Shown here: positions 22,491-30,850 of the stretch, piece after piece
Layout: each line of letters begins with the position of its first letter
Position numbering within the stretch: position 1 is the first letter of the stretch
Assembly: GCA_964371305.1 (NCBI GenBank)
Contig: CAYJLA010000010.1
Location: forward strand, 1-35,256
Direction: 5' to 3'
Source of the DNA: CAYJLA01 sp964371305
GTDB taxonomy: Bacteria; Bacillota_I; Bacilli_A; RFN20; CAG-826
DNA: 35,256 nucleotides
Notes under the pieces: generated by a model
What the model saw: the letters and a program-made list of their open reading frames with translations, nothing else
What the model was told of the DNA's origin: nothing
Database searches by the model: none
Position numbers and translations under genes: made by a program

Positions 22491-23694
22491 CTAAAAAATC
22501 TCCTCCGTGAAGACAAGCTTCAACTAGTTCATCAATCTCATCTTTGGTGTTGTAAATACTTAAAGAAACTCTAACGCTGGCAAGCGTGTTCAATAAAGGA
22601 TTAAGTAGCTTTGCACAGTGATGTCCACTTCTAACAGCAATACCTTTTGAATTTAAATATGTTGCAAAGTCTTGTGCAAAAACATCATTATAATTAAATG
22701 TTAAAATAGATGTTTTACTAGACATATTATATACTTGTACTTCTTTATTTAAACATATTTTTTCTTTCAAATATTTAATGAGATCATTTTCATATTTTTC
22801 TATATTTTCAATGCCTATATCCATAATAAATTTTATACAAGCATTTAATCCAAATATGCCTTCTAGGTTTAATGTTCCCGCTTCAAATTTTGTAGGAGGT
22901 GGATAATACCCAACTTCCAAATCTTTTTTGAAATATGTGTTCATTCCACCGCCAAAAAGGAATGGATCGGTTTGTTTAAGTAAATCAAATTTACCATATA
23001 GAATACCTATTCCAGTTGGGCCATACATTTTGTGTGCTGAGAATGCTAAAAAGTCGACATCTAAATCTCTTACATCGATTTTTTTATGAGCGATAGATTG
23101 AGCGGCATCACAAATAACTATGGCACCAACCTCATGGGCTAGTTTTGAAATAGATTTCATGTCAACTTCTAAACCTAATACGTTGGAGATATTTGCTAAA
23201 GAAACGATTTTTGTTTTCTTCGATAATACGCTTTTAAAATTCTCAACGGTAATTTTATGTTCATTATCTAATGGGACAAACTTAATAATACATCCTGTAA
23301 CTTCCCTAACTTTAAACCATGGCAAAACATTACTTGCATGCTCTAATTCACTAATAATAATTTCATCATCTTTCTTCAAAGTTCTAAGTGCGTAGCCATA
23401 GGCAATCAAATTTAATGAATTGGTTGTGCCACTTGTAAAAACGATCTCATTTTCATTTGCGTTAATGAATTGAGCAACAAGTTTTCTAGTTTGTTCCACT
23501 TTTAAGTCTACATTGTAAGCAAAATCATAATCGCCTCTGTGTGAGTTTGCGGTCGTTTTTGTGTTATATTCGTTAATTGCATCAATTACACAGCGTGGCT
23601 TTAAAGTTGTAGAAGCATTATCAAAAAAAATGTACTTCTTCTCTGTGTTTAAAAAGATTGGAAATTGTTGTCTGATATCTTTGCTATTTATCAT
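22474..23694 (-). CDS. sufS: Cysteine desulfurase SufS
   Basis: SufS is a PLP enzyme that removes sulfur from cysteine as enzyme-bound persulfide. The 406-residue product shows FTSGTTNSLN (about 83-92), DAAQSIAHKKIDV, the PLP-lysine motif FLAFSAHKMYGPTGIGILYG (about 212-231) and the catalytic-Cys loop RSGHHCAK (about 356-363). The ATG at 23694 follows GAGGAGG with 6-nt spacing; the longer frame begins within sufD. It overlaps sufD by 11 nt and ends in TGA. Confidence 0.98.
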   Translation of the reverse strand: MINSKDIRQQFPIFLNTEKKYIFFDNASTTLKPRCVIDAINEYNTKTTANSHRGDYDFAYNVDLKVEQTRKLVAQFINANENEIVFTSGTTNSLNLIAYGYALRTLKKDDEIIISELEHASNVLPWFKVREVTGCIIKFVPLDNEHKITVENFKSVLSKKTKIVSLANISNVLGLEVDMKSISKLAHEVGAIVICDAAQSIAHKKIDVRDLDVDFLAFSAHKMYGPTGIGILYGKFDLLKQTDPFLFGGGMNTYFKKDLEVGYYPPPTKFEAGTLNLEGIFGLNACIKFIMDIGIENIEKYENDLIKYLKEKICLNKEVQVYNMSSKTSILTFNYNDVFAQDFATYLNSKGIAVRSGHHCAKLLNPLLNTLASVRVSLSIYNTKDEIDELVEACLHGGDFLDAYFN

Positions 23695-24409
23695 TGAACA
23701 CCTCCTCAAGACGTTTTTCAATTTTACCTTTAATCAAAGGATCACTAATCATATTAGCTACCGGTCTTAAGTAACCATAAGTAATTAGTTGTTTTGCGTT
23801 TTCACTAGTTAAACCTCTTGTTTGCATGTAATACATATGTTCATCATTTAACTTACCTATAGTTGCAGAGTGAGAAGCTTTAACTTCATTTTCGTCGATT
23901 TTTAACAATGGCAAAGTTTTAACAACTACTTTTTCATCAAAAATAAGTGCTCTATTTTCTTGTCTAGTAACAGAAAATTTACTACCTTTGATAATGTAAT
24001 TACTTCCATTTAAAACTAGCTTCGATTCATCCTTTGCTACTCCAAAGTTTTTTATCTCCCCATATGTATTTGGGTAATTATGAACAACCTTTATATCAAA
24101 AGTTTTTTCAATACTTTTTGTGGCGAGGGAAGACAATATCCAGTTATATTTAGCAAAATGCCCATTTAAGGCAACTTCACTATTCACATAAACGTTATTA
24201 TTGTTATAATCTGCACAAATAATATTAACTTCGGCATTACCTTTTATGTCGCCTATAATTTTAATATTAAAAACATCATTACCTATAAAAATTAAATATA
24301 GATTCAAAACACCAGAATCATTTACTACAAAATCAATATTTACATCACTAGTAATATATTTTTCAACTTTAGTAAATTCTTTGACTACTAATTTTTGAGT
24401 AACGTTCAT
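23684..24409 (-). CDS. sufD: SufD-like Fe-S cluster assembly protein, short form
   Basis: The 241-residue protein corresponds to the beta-helix core and C-terminal helical part of SufD, the partner of SufB in the SufBCD complex. The end HSATIGKLNDEHMYYMQTRGLTSENAKQLITYGYL matches the SufB/SufD C-terminal signature, and IFDEKVVVKTLPLLKIDENEVKASHSAT precedes it. Typical SufD is about 420 residues; here most of the N-terminal helical domain is absent. It begins right after sufC with AGG 6 nt before the ATG. The weak N-terminal similarity is partly offset by operon position. Confidence 0.9.
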   Translation of the reverse strand: MNVTQKLVVKEFTKVEKYITSDVNIDFVVNDSGVLNLYLIFIGNDVFNIKIIGDIKGNAEVNIICADYNNNNVYVNSEVALNGHFAKYNWILSSLATKSIEKTFDIKVVHNYPNTYGEIKNFGVAKDESKLVLNGSNYIIKGSKFSVTRQENRALIFDEKVVVKTLPLLKIDENEVKASHSATIGKLNDEHMYYMQTRGLTSENAKQLITYGYLRPVANMISDPLIKGKIEKRLEEVFNDK

Positions 24410-24413
24410 ATAC

Positions 24414-25229
24414 CTATTTAAGAACCTCTTTGGTTATACATGTCCCAATACTAGTAGGTTTTTTAGTAATAAATTTTTGAACTTTAATACCTAATTCCGT
24501 CTTAATCCAATCATAACCTTGTTTATCTACTTTATCGATAATTTCTACTCCGCCATCAACAACAATTTCACCATTAATTAAAACAACACATCTAGTTGGT
24601 TTAATAAGATTAAATAGTCTAGCGTAATGAGAAATTACCAAAAAAGACATTCCTTTATTTTTTTCTTCTTTTATAACTTCAGAAACAACATTAATAGCAT
24701 CAACATCTAAACCGGAGTCTATTTCATCCAATAACGCTACTGACGGTTTTAAAACTTTCAGTTGTAGAATTTCATTGCGTTTCTTTTCACCACCACTAAA
24801 ACCTTCATTTAAATTCCTAGTAGCTAATTCAAATGGGATGCCCATAGCTTTATAAGCAAGATCGAGTTCTTTATAAAACTTAAAAAGTGGAACTGGTTTA
24901 TCACTGCGAGCGTTTAAACAAGCTTTTAAAAAGTCAGAATTATTAACACCTGCAATTTCGCTTGGATGTTGCATAGCAAGAAAAACACCTGCTTTACTTC
25001 TTTCATCAACGCTCATACTAAGAACATCTTTTCCATCCATCGTTATATTTCCTTGTATAACTTTATACTTAGGATTACCCATTATCGCATGTAAAAGTGT
25101 TGATTTACCGTGTCCATTAGGACCAAGTAATGCAATCATTTCACCTTCATTGATAACTAAGTTGACACCATTTAAGATTTTTTCATCTTCAACAGTTACA
25201 TGTAAATCTTTTATAATAATTTTAGCCAT
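24414..25229 (-). CDS. sufC: Fe-S cluster assembly ATPase SufC
   Basis: SufC is the ABC-type ATPase of the SufBCD complex. The 271-residue product has Walker A GPNGHGKST (36-44), Q-loop AMQHPSEIAG, the ABC signature FSGGEKKR (144-151), Walker B ALLDEIDSGLD (165-175) and the switch His in VISHY. The C-terminus carries about 20 extra residues ending in KEVLK. The ATG has GGAG with normal spacing. It leads the operon, 20-48 nt after its promoter. Confidence 0.98.
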   Translation of the reverse strand: MAKIIIKDLHVTVEDEKILNGVNLVINEGEMIALLGPNGHGKSTLLHAIMGNPKYKVIQGNITMDGKDVLSMSVDERSKAGVFLAMQHPSEIAGVNNSDFLKACLNARSDKPVPLFKFYKELDLAYKAMGIPFELATRNLNEGFSGGEKKRNEILQLKVLKPSVALLDEIDSGLDVDAINVVSEVIKEEKNKGMSFLVISHYARLFNLIKPTRCVVLINGEIVVDGGVEIIDKVDKQGYDWIKTELGIKVQKFITKKPTSIGTCITKEVLK

Positions 25230-25248
25230 ATTTTCTCCACTATTTGAT

Positions 25249-25277
25249 ATTTTATATCTTATTTACTATTTAGTAAA
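25249..25277 (-). promoter_or_regulatory. Candidate promoter of the suf-mnmG-rsmG-par operon, with overlapping palindrome
   Basis: TTTACT (25272-25277), 17 nt and TAAAAT (25249-25254) on the minus strand. A perfect inverted repeat, TTTACTA-tt-TAGTAAA (25262-25277), overlaps the -35 and part of the spacer, where a repressor could act. Confidence 0.5.
25262..25277. repeat. 7-2-7 inverted repeat over the suf promoter, possible operator
   Basis: The 16-bp site TTTACTATTTAGTAAA has 7-bp perfect arms. It is placed over the -35 of the suf operon. Which regulator would bind is unknown. Confidence 0.4.
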
Positions 25278-25327
25278 GTAATAACATATTTTAAAAATTC
25301 CGATATATATTATCGTTACTTAAATAA

Positions 25328-25375
25328 TGTAATATTTTGTAATATTTTTCTTTATTTTTCTGTAATTTTTGTAAT
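25328..25375 (+). repeat. Four TGTAAT direct repeats in the suf/lipoprotein divergent gap
   Basis: TGTAAT occurs at 25328, 25338, 25361 and 25370; the first pair is spaced 10 nt and the last pair 9 nt, about one helical turn. The first two are extended to TGTAATATTTT. The whole gap 25230-25523 holds no gene that I can see. Confidence 0.4.
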
Positions 25376-25457
25376 GAAATATTACTGAAGTTATTGTATA
25401 ATTTTCTAATAGATATTTAAACTATCTCTTATCTATAAGATAATGATTAATTTGTTG

Positions 25458-25487
25458 TTGAAACAAACATATCTTTTATAGTAAAAT
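25458..25487 (+). promoter_or_regulatory. Candidate promoter of the lipoprotein operon
   Basis: TTGAAA (25458-25463), 18 nt and TAAAAT (25482-25487). A 6-bp inverted repeat TTTGTT/AACAAA (25451-25456, 25462-25467) overlaps the -35. Confidence 0.5.
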
Positions 25488-25523
25488 ATCTATGCTATGT
25501 ATAAAGAAGGAGGAAAGCTATAT

Positions 25524-27446
25524 ATGAAGAAAACAAAACTTGCCTTAAGTCTCTCAACTGCTTTAGTATCAGTTGTAGCGTTATCAGCTTGTGCTGGTGT
25601 CGTTTCTGAGAGTGATGGCAATATTCTCACATATAATGGCGTCAATTACACCGCTGAAGAGTTGTTCGCAGATTACGACCAAACTCCAGAAGGTGCTCAA
25701 GCGATGTTTGACAGCGTTTATAGAGTCGCTGTCCGTAACTATTTCAATGAAGGCCAACCAGGCGCATCCCAAAAGGGAGAAATTGAAAGAGAAACAGAAA
25801 ATGAAGTTAATGGCGTTAAATCAGCTGCAGAAGATAATGCTGAACTTAATGGAACAAACTATGACGATGAATTTGAAAAACTCTTAGACTCAAATGGTGC
25901 AGAAGATGAAGATGAATTGTACGATATTCTTGAATATGAACTAATGCTCGAAGAATTTAATGAACAATTCTACGACAAGGAAAATGCAACATTCCAAACT
26001 AACGTAGATATTATGCGTGATGGAGGTACTGAAGCAGAAAACTTATTCGGTTCACCATTCGAAGGTTATTTAGAAGCTAAATCACCTTACCATATTAAAC
26101 ACATTTTAGTTAAAGTTGATGCAGCTGCAAACGATCACACTAGTTCTACAATTTCGGAAGCAAATGCTAAAAAATTGGAACAAGTCGTTACTGATTTAGC
26201 AAGCGGCATTAGTTTTGGCGAAACTGCTAGACTATGGTCTGATGATGGAAGTGCCGCGCAACAAGGTGAGCTTGATATTATGGATAGAGATACTTCATAT
26301 GTTAATCCGCTTAAGTTAGGAACATATTTATTCGATACACTATATAATGGAGCAACTGAAGCTGAAGCTAAGGCTGCATTAGAAATTCCAGATACAGATT
26401 TATCATATTTTGGAAAATTAGGTATTGGACAAATTCCATATGGTGAAATTTTAAGATTTGCAGATAGTTCAACTGCACTTTCTAATGATCCTGAATTAAC
26501 TCACGGTATTGCTGATATTACGACTGACTCAAAGGGTGCTTTAGTAGAAAACGATAGCGCTGTATTGTATCCACGTAACGTACTATTCAATAAATACTTC
26601 AATAACTCTAACATTGCAGTTATTACACCTAATGAAGCTCCAGAAGCTAGTGAATTATACACTGCTGATGCTAACGGTTTCTTAGATACAACAAATCCAA
26701 GCTTTAATGAAGCCTATATTGGTGATTACAGTGCTGAATTTGCTGCACTACCAGGATTTAGTGAAACTCCAGCATATACGGATGATATTGCTGACTTAGA
26801 CTTAGTAAATAATCCAAACGATGAAGTGCTAAGAGATCAAGATGGTAATGTTATTATTGCTGTTAGAGCTGGTACTGAAGGTGAATCTGGTTATCAAGGA
26901 ATTCATTTCTTTGTAGTTGAAAGAAGTCCATTCATGGAAATTCAAGATGAAGTTACATTATCTGAATATTGGACTACAAAATATCCTTCTCAAGAGGGCT
27001 ACCCTACTAATGCTGATGGTGATGATTTAAATACTTATGTAAATTATTTCAACAACAATACAGCGGGTTATAAGGATAGAGCAACTCAAGTACAAGACAA
27101 AATCAAAGGATTTAATCCTCATCTTAATACATATATGTACGAAATGTTAGTTAAAGACAAGCTTGTCTTTAGCGATACAGATCAAGGTAAAATGGTTGAA
27201 GAAACAATTAATAACTGGATCTCAACTACTCGTGCTCAAGCAGAATATTCAACTGAGCAAAATTGGGAAACAACTTGGAGATCATACACTGAATATATTC
27301 AAAATGCTGAATATAGAAGAGGTCAAGATGTTGAGTTCTATAAAGGTGCTGAACAACTTATTTCTGAAACAGCAGTATTAGAATTCCAAGATCCAAATAA
27401 ATCTAATGCATGGACTGTTAGTGGAGGTTTATTCTATGAAGATTAA
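25524..27446 (+). CDS. prsA: PrsA-like parvulin-domain lipoprotein, 640 aa
   Basis: The N-terminus has a lysine-containing start, a hydrophobic stretch and the lipobox LSAC (Cys about 23), so it is a membrane-anchored surface lipoprotein. After a helical N-terminal segment (about 40-160), a parvulin-like peptidyl-prolyl isomerase domain begins at IKHILVKVD (about 193) with the expected spacing to ISFGETARLWSDDGSA, QQGELDIMD and a following LF; a long acidic, Asn/Asp-rich region runs to the end. It is more than twice the length of usual PrsA (about 290), so the symbol is only by analogy. ATG at 25524 chosen: GGAGG lies 10 nt upstream, and the longer frame includes it. It overlaps the next lipoprotein gene by 11 nt. 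Confidence 0.8.
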   Translation: MKKTKLALSLSTALVSVVALSACAGVVSESDGNILTYNGVNYTAEELFADYDQTPEGAQAMFDSVYRVAVRNYFNEGQPGASQKGEIERETENEVNGVKSAAEDNAELNGTNYDDEFEKLLDSNGAEDEDELYDILEYELMLEEFNEQFYDKENATFQTNVDIMRDGGTEAENLFGSPFEGYLEAKSPYHIKHILVKVDAAANDHTSSTISEANAKKLEQVVTDLASGISFGETARLWSDDGSAAQQGELDIMDRDTSYVNPLKLGTYLFDTLYNGATEAEAKAALEIPDTDLSYFGKLGIGQIPYGEILRFADSSTALSNDPELTHGIADITTDSKGALVENDSAVLYPRNVLFNKYFNNSNIAVITPNEAPEASELYTADANGFLDTTNPSFNEAYIGDYSAEFAALPGFSETPAYTDDIADLDLVNNPNDEVLRDQDGNVIIAVRAGTEGESGYQGIHFFVVERSPFMEIQDEVTLSEYWTTKYPSQEGYPTNADGDDLNTYVNYFNNNTAGYKDRATQVQDKIKGFNPHLNTYMYEMLVKDKLVFSDTDQGKMVEETINNWISTTRAQAEYSTEQNWETTWRSYTEYIQNAEYRRGQDVEFYKGAEQLISETAVLEFQDPNKSNAWTVSGGLFYED

Positions 27447-29193
27447 AAACATTTCTCTCTTAGCACTACTAAGTGCTGGAGCACTTGTCCTTAGTGGATG
27501 TAGTGATACAGAAGTTAATGCTCAACCAAATTGGGCTGATGAAGATATCATTGTTAGTGGTATTGACGAAGATACAAAAGATAACTTACTTGGTAAAATC
27601 TATGATGCGCTTGAAGAAGGTTCAACAAGCGCTGAAAAAGTAAAGAACGATATCCTTGTTGCACTTTCAGAAGGTGTATATGGAACTATGGATGAAATTA
27701 ATGAAGTAGTCGCTCTTACTGCTGATGATGCTAAATCTAAATCTTTTATTGAAGAACATGAAGTTTATCAATTAACTGACAATGTTGAAATTATTAACAA
27801 AGGTGTAGTTGATGGTGAAATGACATACGAAAAAAGCACATATAGCGCTGCTGAAGTTGCAACCTTACAACATCAAAATGTTATCAATTTAAAAAATTCT
27901 ATTGATGAAGCTGTTAATGTAGCTATCTATAACGATATTATTGGTGGTGCTTATTCAGACCGTAATATTTTCGAAGAAGAAAGATATGTTCAATATTTAA
28001 GAAGTCAGATGTATAGTATTGATACAACAGGAGTTACACTTGGTGAAGGTTTAATTTTACCAGAATATTCACCTGAAGCAATCGACGCAACAGACCTTAT
28101 TAATATAGATATATATACTGATTACATTGAAAGAGCATTGTTACCTGAAATATTTACAAATTTACTTGTACAAAATTATTTAATGGAAGAGAGATATTCT
28201 TCTATTGGTCGTTCATATGCTCGTGAACTTGAATACATTCACCTTGCAGTAGATGATTCAAACAAAACATCAGCACTACTTCTTTTACAAGAATTCGTTG
28301 ATGCAAATCTTACTAGTGGAACTGCAACTGATTTTGAAATTGTTGCTGATGCATGGAGAGGTACAGATTTAGATACTAAAACTGAGGCAGAGGCTTTACT
28401 TGTTGCAACTAACGCTTTTGAACCAATGAACCTTACAGCTGCACAAGTTGCACAATTAGATGCTCTTGGCGTAAGTCATACAGTTTATGAAGACACATTA
28501 CTTGGTCAAATGGTATTAGATTATTTAAAAATCACTAATGATCGCCATGATGAAGTTGCTCAGTCAATCTTAAACGACTTCACTAATAATGGTGCTTATA
28601 CTCCTGAAATTGGTTTTGGTATCAAACTTGACGAAATCAAAGTGACTGATCACGTTACAGACGGTTGGTATTTAAAAAATGATGGTATTCCAAACGTAAG
28701 TGAAGATATCAAATCACGTTTATTCAACATTGGTGTTTCTAACATTGTTGATTCATACAATTCTATGAATGAAAGTGAATATGAATTCCAAAATACTGAT
28801 TATGTACGTTACATTGAAGGTGAATACTTCTTAACAGAAGAAAACTCACAAGCAACAGAAGGCAATAAGAATATTGTTATTTACGATGGAGCTTCAAATT
28901 ACTACATTTTCCGTATTGATAATGCTATTTCTTCTTCAAAGTTATCTTTAGATGAAGACAATACATCATCATATCGTTACTTGAAATCAAGTGCAACATT
29001 TGATACAAATAGCGCTTTATATGGTCACAATATTGCTCTTGATATAGCTCAAGAGATGTCAACAAAAGATTCATATATTACAAGTGCTGAACAACATTAC
29101 ATTATGTTAAGCAACATTTTATATCATGATGAGTCTATTTATGAATACTTCAAAACTAACTTCCCAGAGTTATTTGAAGATGATGCTGAATAA
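27436..29193 (+). CDS. Lipoprotein, 585 aa, divergent PrsA/SurA-like
   Basis: A signal peptide with lipobox LSGC (Cys about 22) marks an exported lipoprotein. The rest is acidic. ARELEYIHLAVDDSN (about 267-281) and GIPNVSEDIKSRLFN (about 416-430) are placed like the first strand and the last segment of a parvulin domain, but the isomerase core is not clear; it may be a chaperone-like SurA-type protein with a degenerate domain. GGAGG lies 8 nt before the ATG, inside the end of the previous gene, so the two are translated together. A strong terminator follows. Its role as a second foldase or partner is inference. Confidence 0.75.
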   Translation: MKIKNISLLALLSAGALVLSGCSDTEVNAQPNWADEDIIVSGIDEDTKDNLLGKIYDALEEGSTSAEKVKNDILVALSEGVYGTMDEINEVVALTADDAKSKSFIEEHEVYQLTDNVEIINKGVVDGEMTYEKSTYSAAEVATLQHQNVINLKNSIDEAVNVAIYNDIIGGAYSDRNIFEEERYVQYLRSQMYSIDTTGVTLGEGLILPEYSPEAIDATDLINIDIYTDYIERALLPEIFTNLLVQNYLMEERYSSIGRSYARELEYIHLAVDDSNKTSALLLLQEFVDANLTSGTATDFEIVADAWRGTDLDTKTEAEALLVATNAFEPMNLTAAQVAQLDALGVSHTVYEDTLLGQMVLDYLKITNDRHDEVAQSILNDFTNNGAYTPEIGFGIKLDEIKVTDHVTDGWYLKNDGIPNVSEDIKSRLFNIGVSNIVDSYNSMNESEYEFQNTDYVRYIEGEYFLTEENSQATEGNKNIVIYDGASNYYIFRIDNAISSSKLSLDEDNTSSYRYLKSSATFDTNSALYGHNIALDIAQEMSTKDSYITSAEQHYIMLSNILYHDESIYEYFKTNFPELFEDDAE

Positions 29194-29205
29194 GTAATAA
29201 TTTAT

Positions 29206-29235
29206 AGGAGTGGTTAATAGCCACTCCTTTTTTTA
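29206..29235 (+). terminator. Intrinsic terminator of the lipoprotein operon
   Basis: AGGAGTGG (29206-29213) pairs with CCACTCCT (29221-29228), with a 7-nt loop and a T run. It stands just 16 nt before the HIT gene, whose own promoter is not obvious. Confidence 0.92.
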
Positions 29236-29250
29236 AAAGGAGAATAAATA

Positions 29251-29652
29251 ATGGATAATTGTATATTTTGCAAAATAGTCAAAAAAGAGATTCCTTCATT
29301 TGTTATATATGAAACAGACAACGTGATAGCAATATTGGATATAAGTCAAGGAACAAAAGGCCACACTATTGTAATGAGTAAAGACCACTACTCCAATATA
29401 TTAGACATGCCTGACTTGTTAAGTAACGAGTTGATGGAAGTTACAAAAAAAGTATCAAGCATACTGATTAATAAACTTAAAGCAGCTGGAATTAATATTT
29501 TATCAAATATAAATTCTGTTGCAGGACAAGTAATATTTCATGATCACATACATGTAATACCTAGATATGTTGATAACGATGTTGAAATAAATATTCCGAA
29601 TAATCAAAACAAGTGCGATTTGGTTTCTATACACGAATTACTAATAAAATAA
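29251..29652 (+). CDS. HIT family protein (nucleotide hydrolase/transferase)
   Basis: The 133-residue protein shows the HIT fold of the Hint/HinT type: CIFCKIVKKEIPS at the N-terminus with a zinc-like Cys pair, HTIVMSKDHYSNI, and the histidine triad FHDHIHVIPRY (about 90-100). Hint enzymes cleave adenosine phosphoramidates and are common in minimal genomes. It has AAAAGGAG about 8 nt upstream of its ATG. It is bracketed by terminators; a weak promoter may overlap the upstream terminator or there may be read-through. Confidence 0.9.
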   Translation: MDNCIFCKIVKKEIPSFVIYETDNVIAILDISQGTKGHTIVMSKDHYSNILDMPDLLSNELMEVTKKVSSILINKLKAAGINILSNINSVAGQVIFHDHIHVIPRYVDNDVEINIPNNQNKCDLVSIHELLIK

Positions 29653-29675
29653 AAAGGTCCACTAGGACCTTTTTA
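29650..29675. terminator. Bidirectional terminator between the HIT gene and the glycosyltransferase
   Basis: AAAAGGTCC and GGACCTTTT arms of 10 bp with loop ACTA (29651-29674) have A and T tracts on both sides and serve both convergent genes. Confidence 0.9.
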
Positions 29676-30848
29676 CCACTTCTTCTTTATTGCCTTTTTG
29701 TAAACTTCTAACATCCTATCATAAAACTTACTAACACTATAATTATCAATGTTTTTGATAGCGTTGTTATTAATGCAAATTATTTCTTCATCAGACATCT
29801 CTAGCATTTTCTTAACTTTCTTTGAAAAATCAGGACCATCATTGAAAAAGAAGCCCGTTTCTTCATCTTTTATTACATCAATGAGATTATTATCGAACTT
29901 AGCAAAAACGACCAATTTTGCTGCCATTGCTTCCATATAGGTAAGGCCTTGTGTTTCACTCAAAGAGGCTGAAGCAAAAATATTTCCTAATTGATAGTGT
30001 TGTGGAACAAGTTCAGGATTAACGCCGCCTGTAAATATCACATTATTAGAAATATTAAGTTCGTCAGCTAAAGATGATAAATCACTTATTGCAGGCCCAT
30101 TGCCGACTATTACAAACTTAGTTTTAGTTGATGGATTATGTTTTATAAAATGTGCATATCCGTGAATTAATGTTTCAATATTTTTCTCTTTTGCGACTCT
30201 ACCTAAATATAAAAAGACAAAATCATCTTTTGAAATGCCATATTTTTTTCTGAGTGACTCGACTTTACTTGATGAAATATTTTTAGGGGCAAAACGTGAG
30301 AAGTCGATTCCTGTTGGAACAACATTAATAAATATATCAACACCAATTGAACGCATGTAGTCTTTTGTTTTCAAACTAGGAGTAACGAATTCATTACATA
30401 CATCAATAGAAAGTCTTGCCCACCATTGTACTGCTGCACGCGCAAATCTATCGAATCTGCCTTTAGTCACGTAATGTGTATAATCTTCGTACATCGTATG
30501 ATAAGTGTATACCATTGGTATAGAATATTTCTTTATAAGATATCTGCCAAAAATACTTAAACCAATATCAGTTTGTATATGCATCACATCAGGTCTAAAT
30601 TTTAGTATTTCTTCTTCTACCTTTCTATTTAATGGATTAATCATTTTATAATCGTAAATTCCCTTTATTTTAGTACCAGGAATCCGAATTATTTCGTCAG
30701 TTATTAGCAATTTATTGTTAAAAGGATTTGTAGTACATACCAAAACATTATGGCCATTTTTTCTCATTACAGTAGCAAGTGTATGTGTAGAAGTAGCAAC
30801 ACCATTAATTTCTGGTGGGTAAGTGTCAGTAAATAAAAGAATGTTCAT
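29673..30848 (-). CDS. Family 4 glycosyltransferase, likely diacylglycerol glucosyltransferase
   Basis: The 391-residue protein begins MNILLFTDTYPPEINGVA, the N-terminal donor-fold signature typical of GT4 enzymes acting on diacylglycerol. It contains YTYHTMYEDYTHY (about 115), VPTGIDFSRF (about 177), the linker YLGRVAKEKN, and the EX7E motif SETQGLTYMEAM (about 298). Its closest known type is 1,2-diacylglycerol 3-alpha-glucosyltransferase, which makes the monoglycosyl-DAG of glycolipids or the lipoteichoic acid anchor; the substrate cannot be proven. It starts 2 nt after the flippase-like gene without a Shine-Dalgarno, hence coupled. Confidence 0.85.
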   Translation of the reverse strand: MNILLFTDTYPPEINGVATSTHTLATVMRKNGHNVLVCTTNPFNNKLLITDEIIRIPGTKIKGIYDYKMINPLNRKVEEEILKFRPDVMHIQTDIGLSIFGRYLIKKYSIPMVYTYHTMYEDYTHYVTKGRFDRFARAAVQWWARLSIDVCNEFVTPSLKTKDYMRSIGVDIFINVVPTGIDFSRFAPKNISSSKVESLRKKYGISKDDFVFLYLGRVAKEKNIETLIHGYAHFIKHNPSTKTKFVIVGNGPAISDLSSLADELNISNNVIFTGGVNPELVPQHYQLGNIFASASLSETQGLTYMEAMAAKLVVFAKFDNNLIDVIKDEETGFFFNDGPDFSKKVKKMLEMSDEEIICINNNAIKNIDNYSVSKFYDRMLEVYKKAIKKKW

Positions 30849-30850
30849 AA

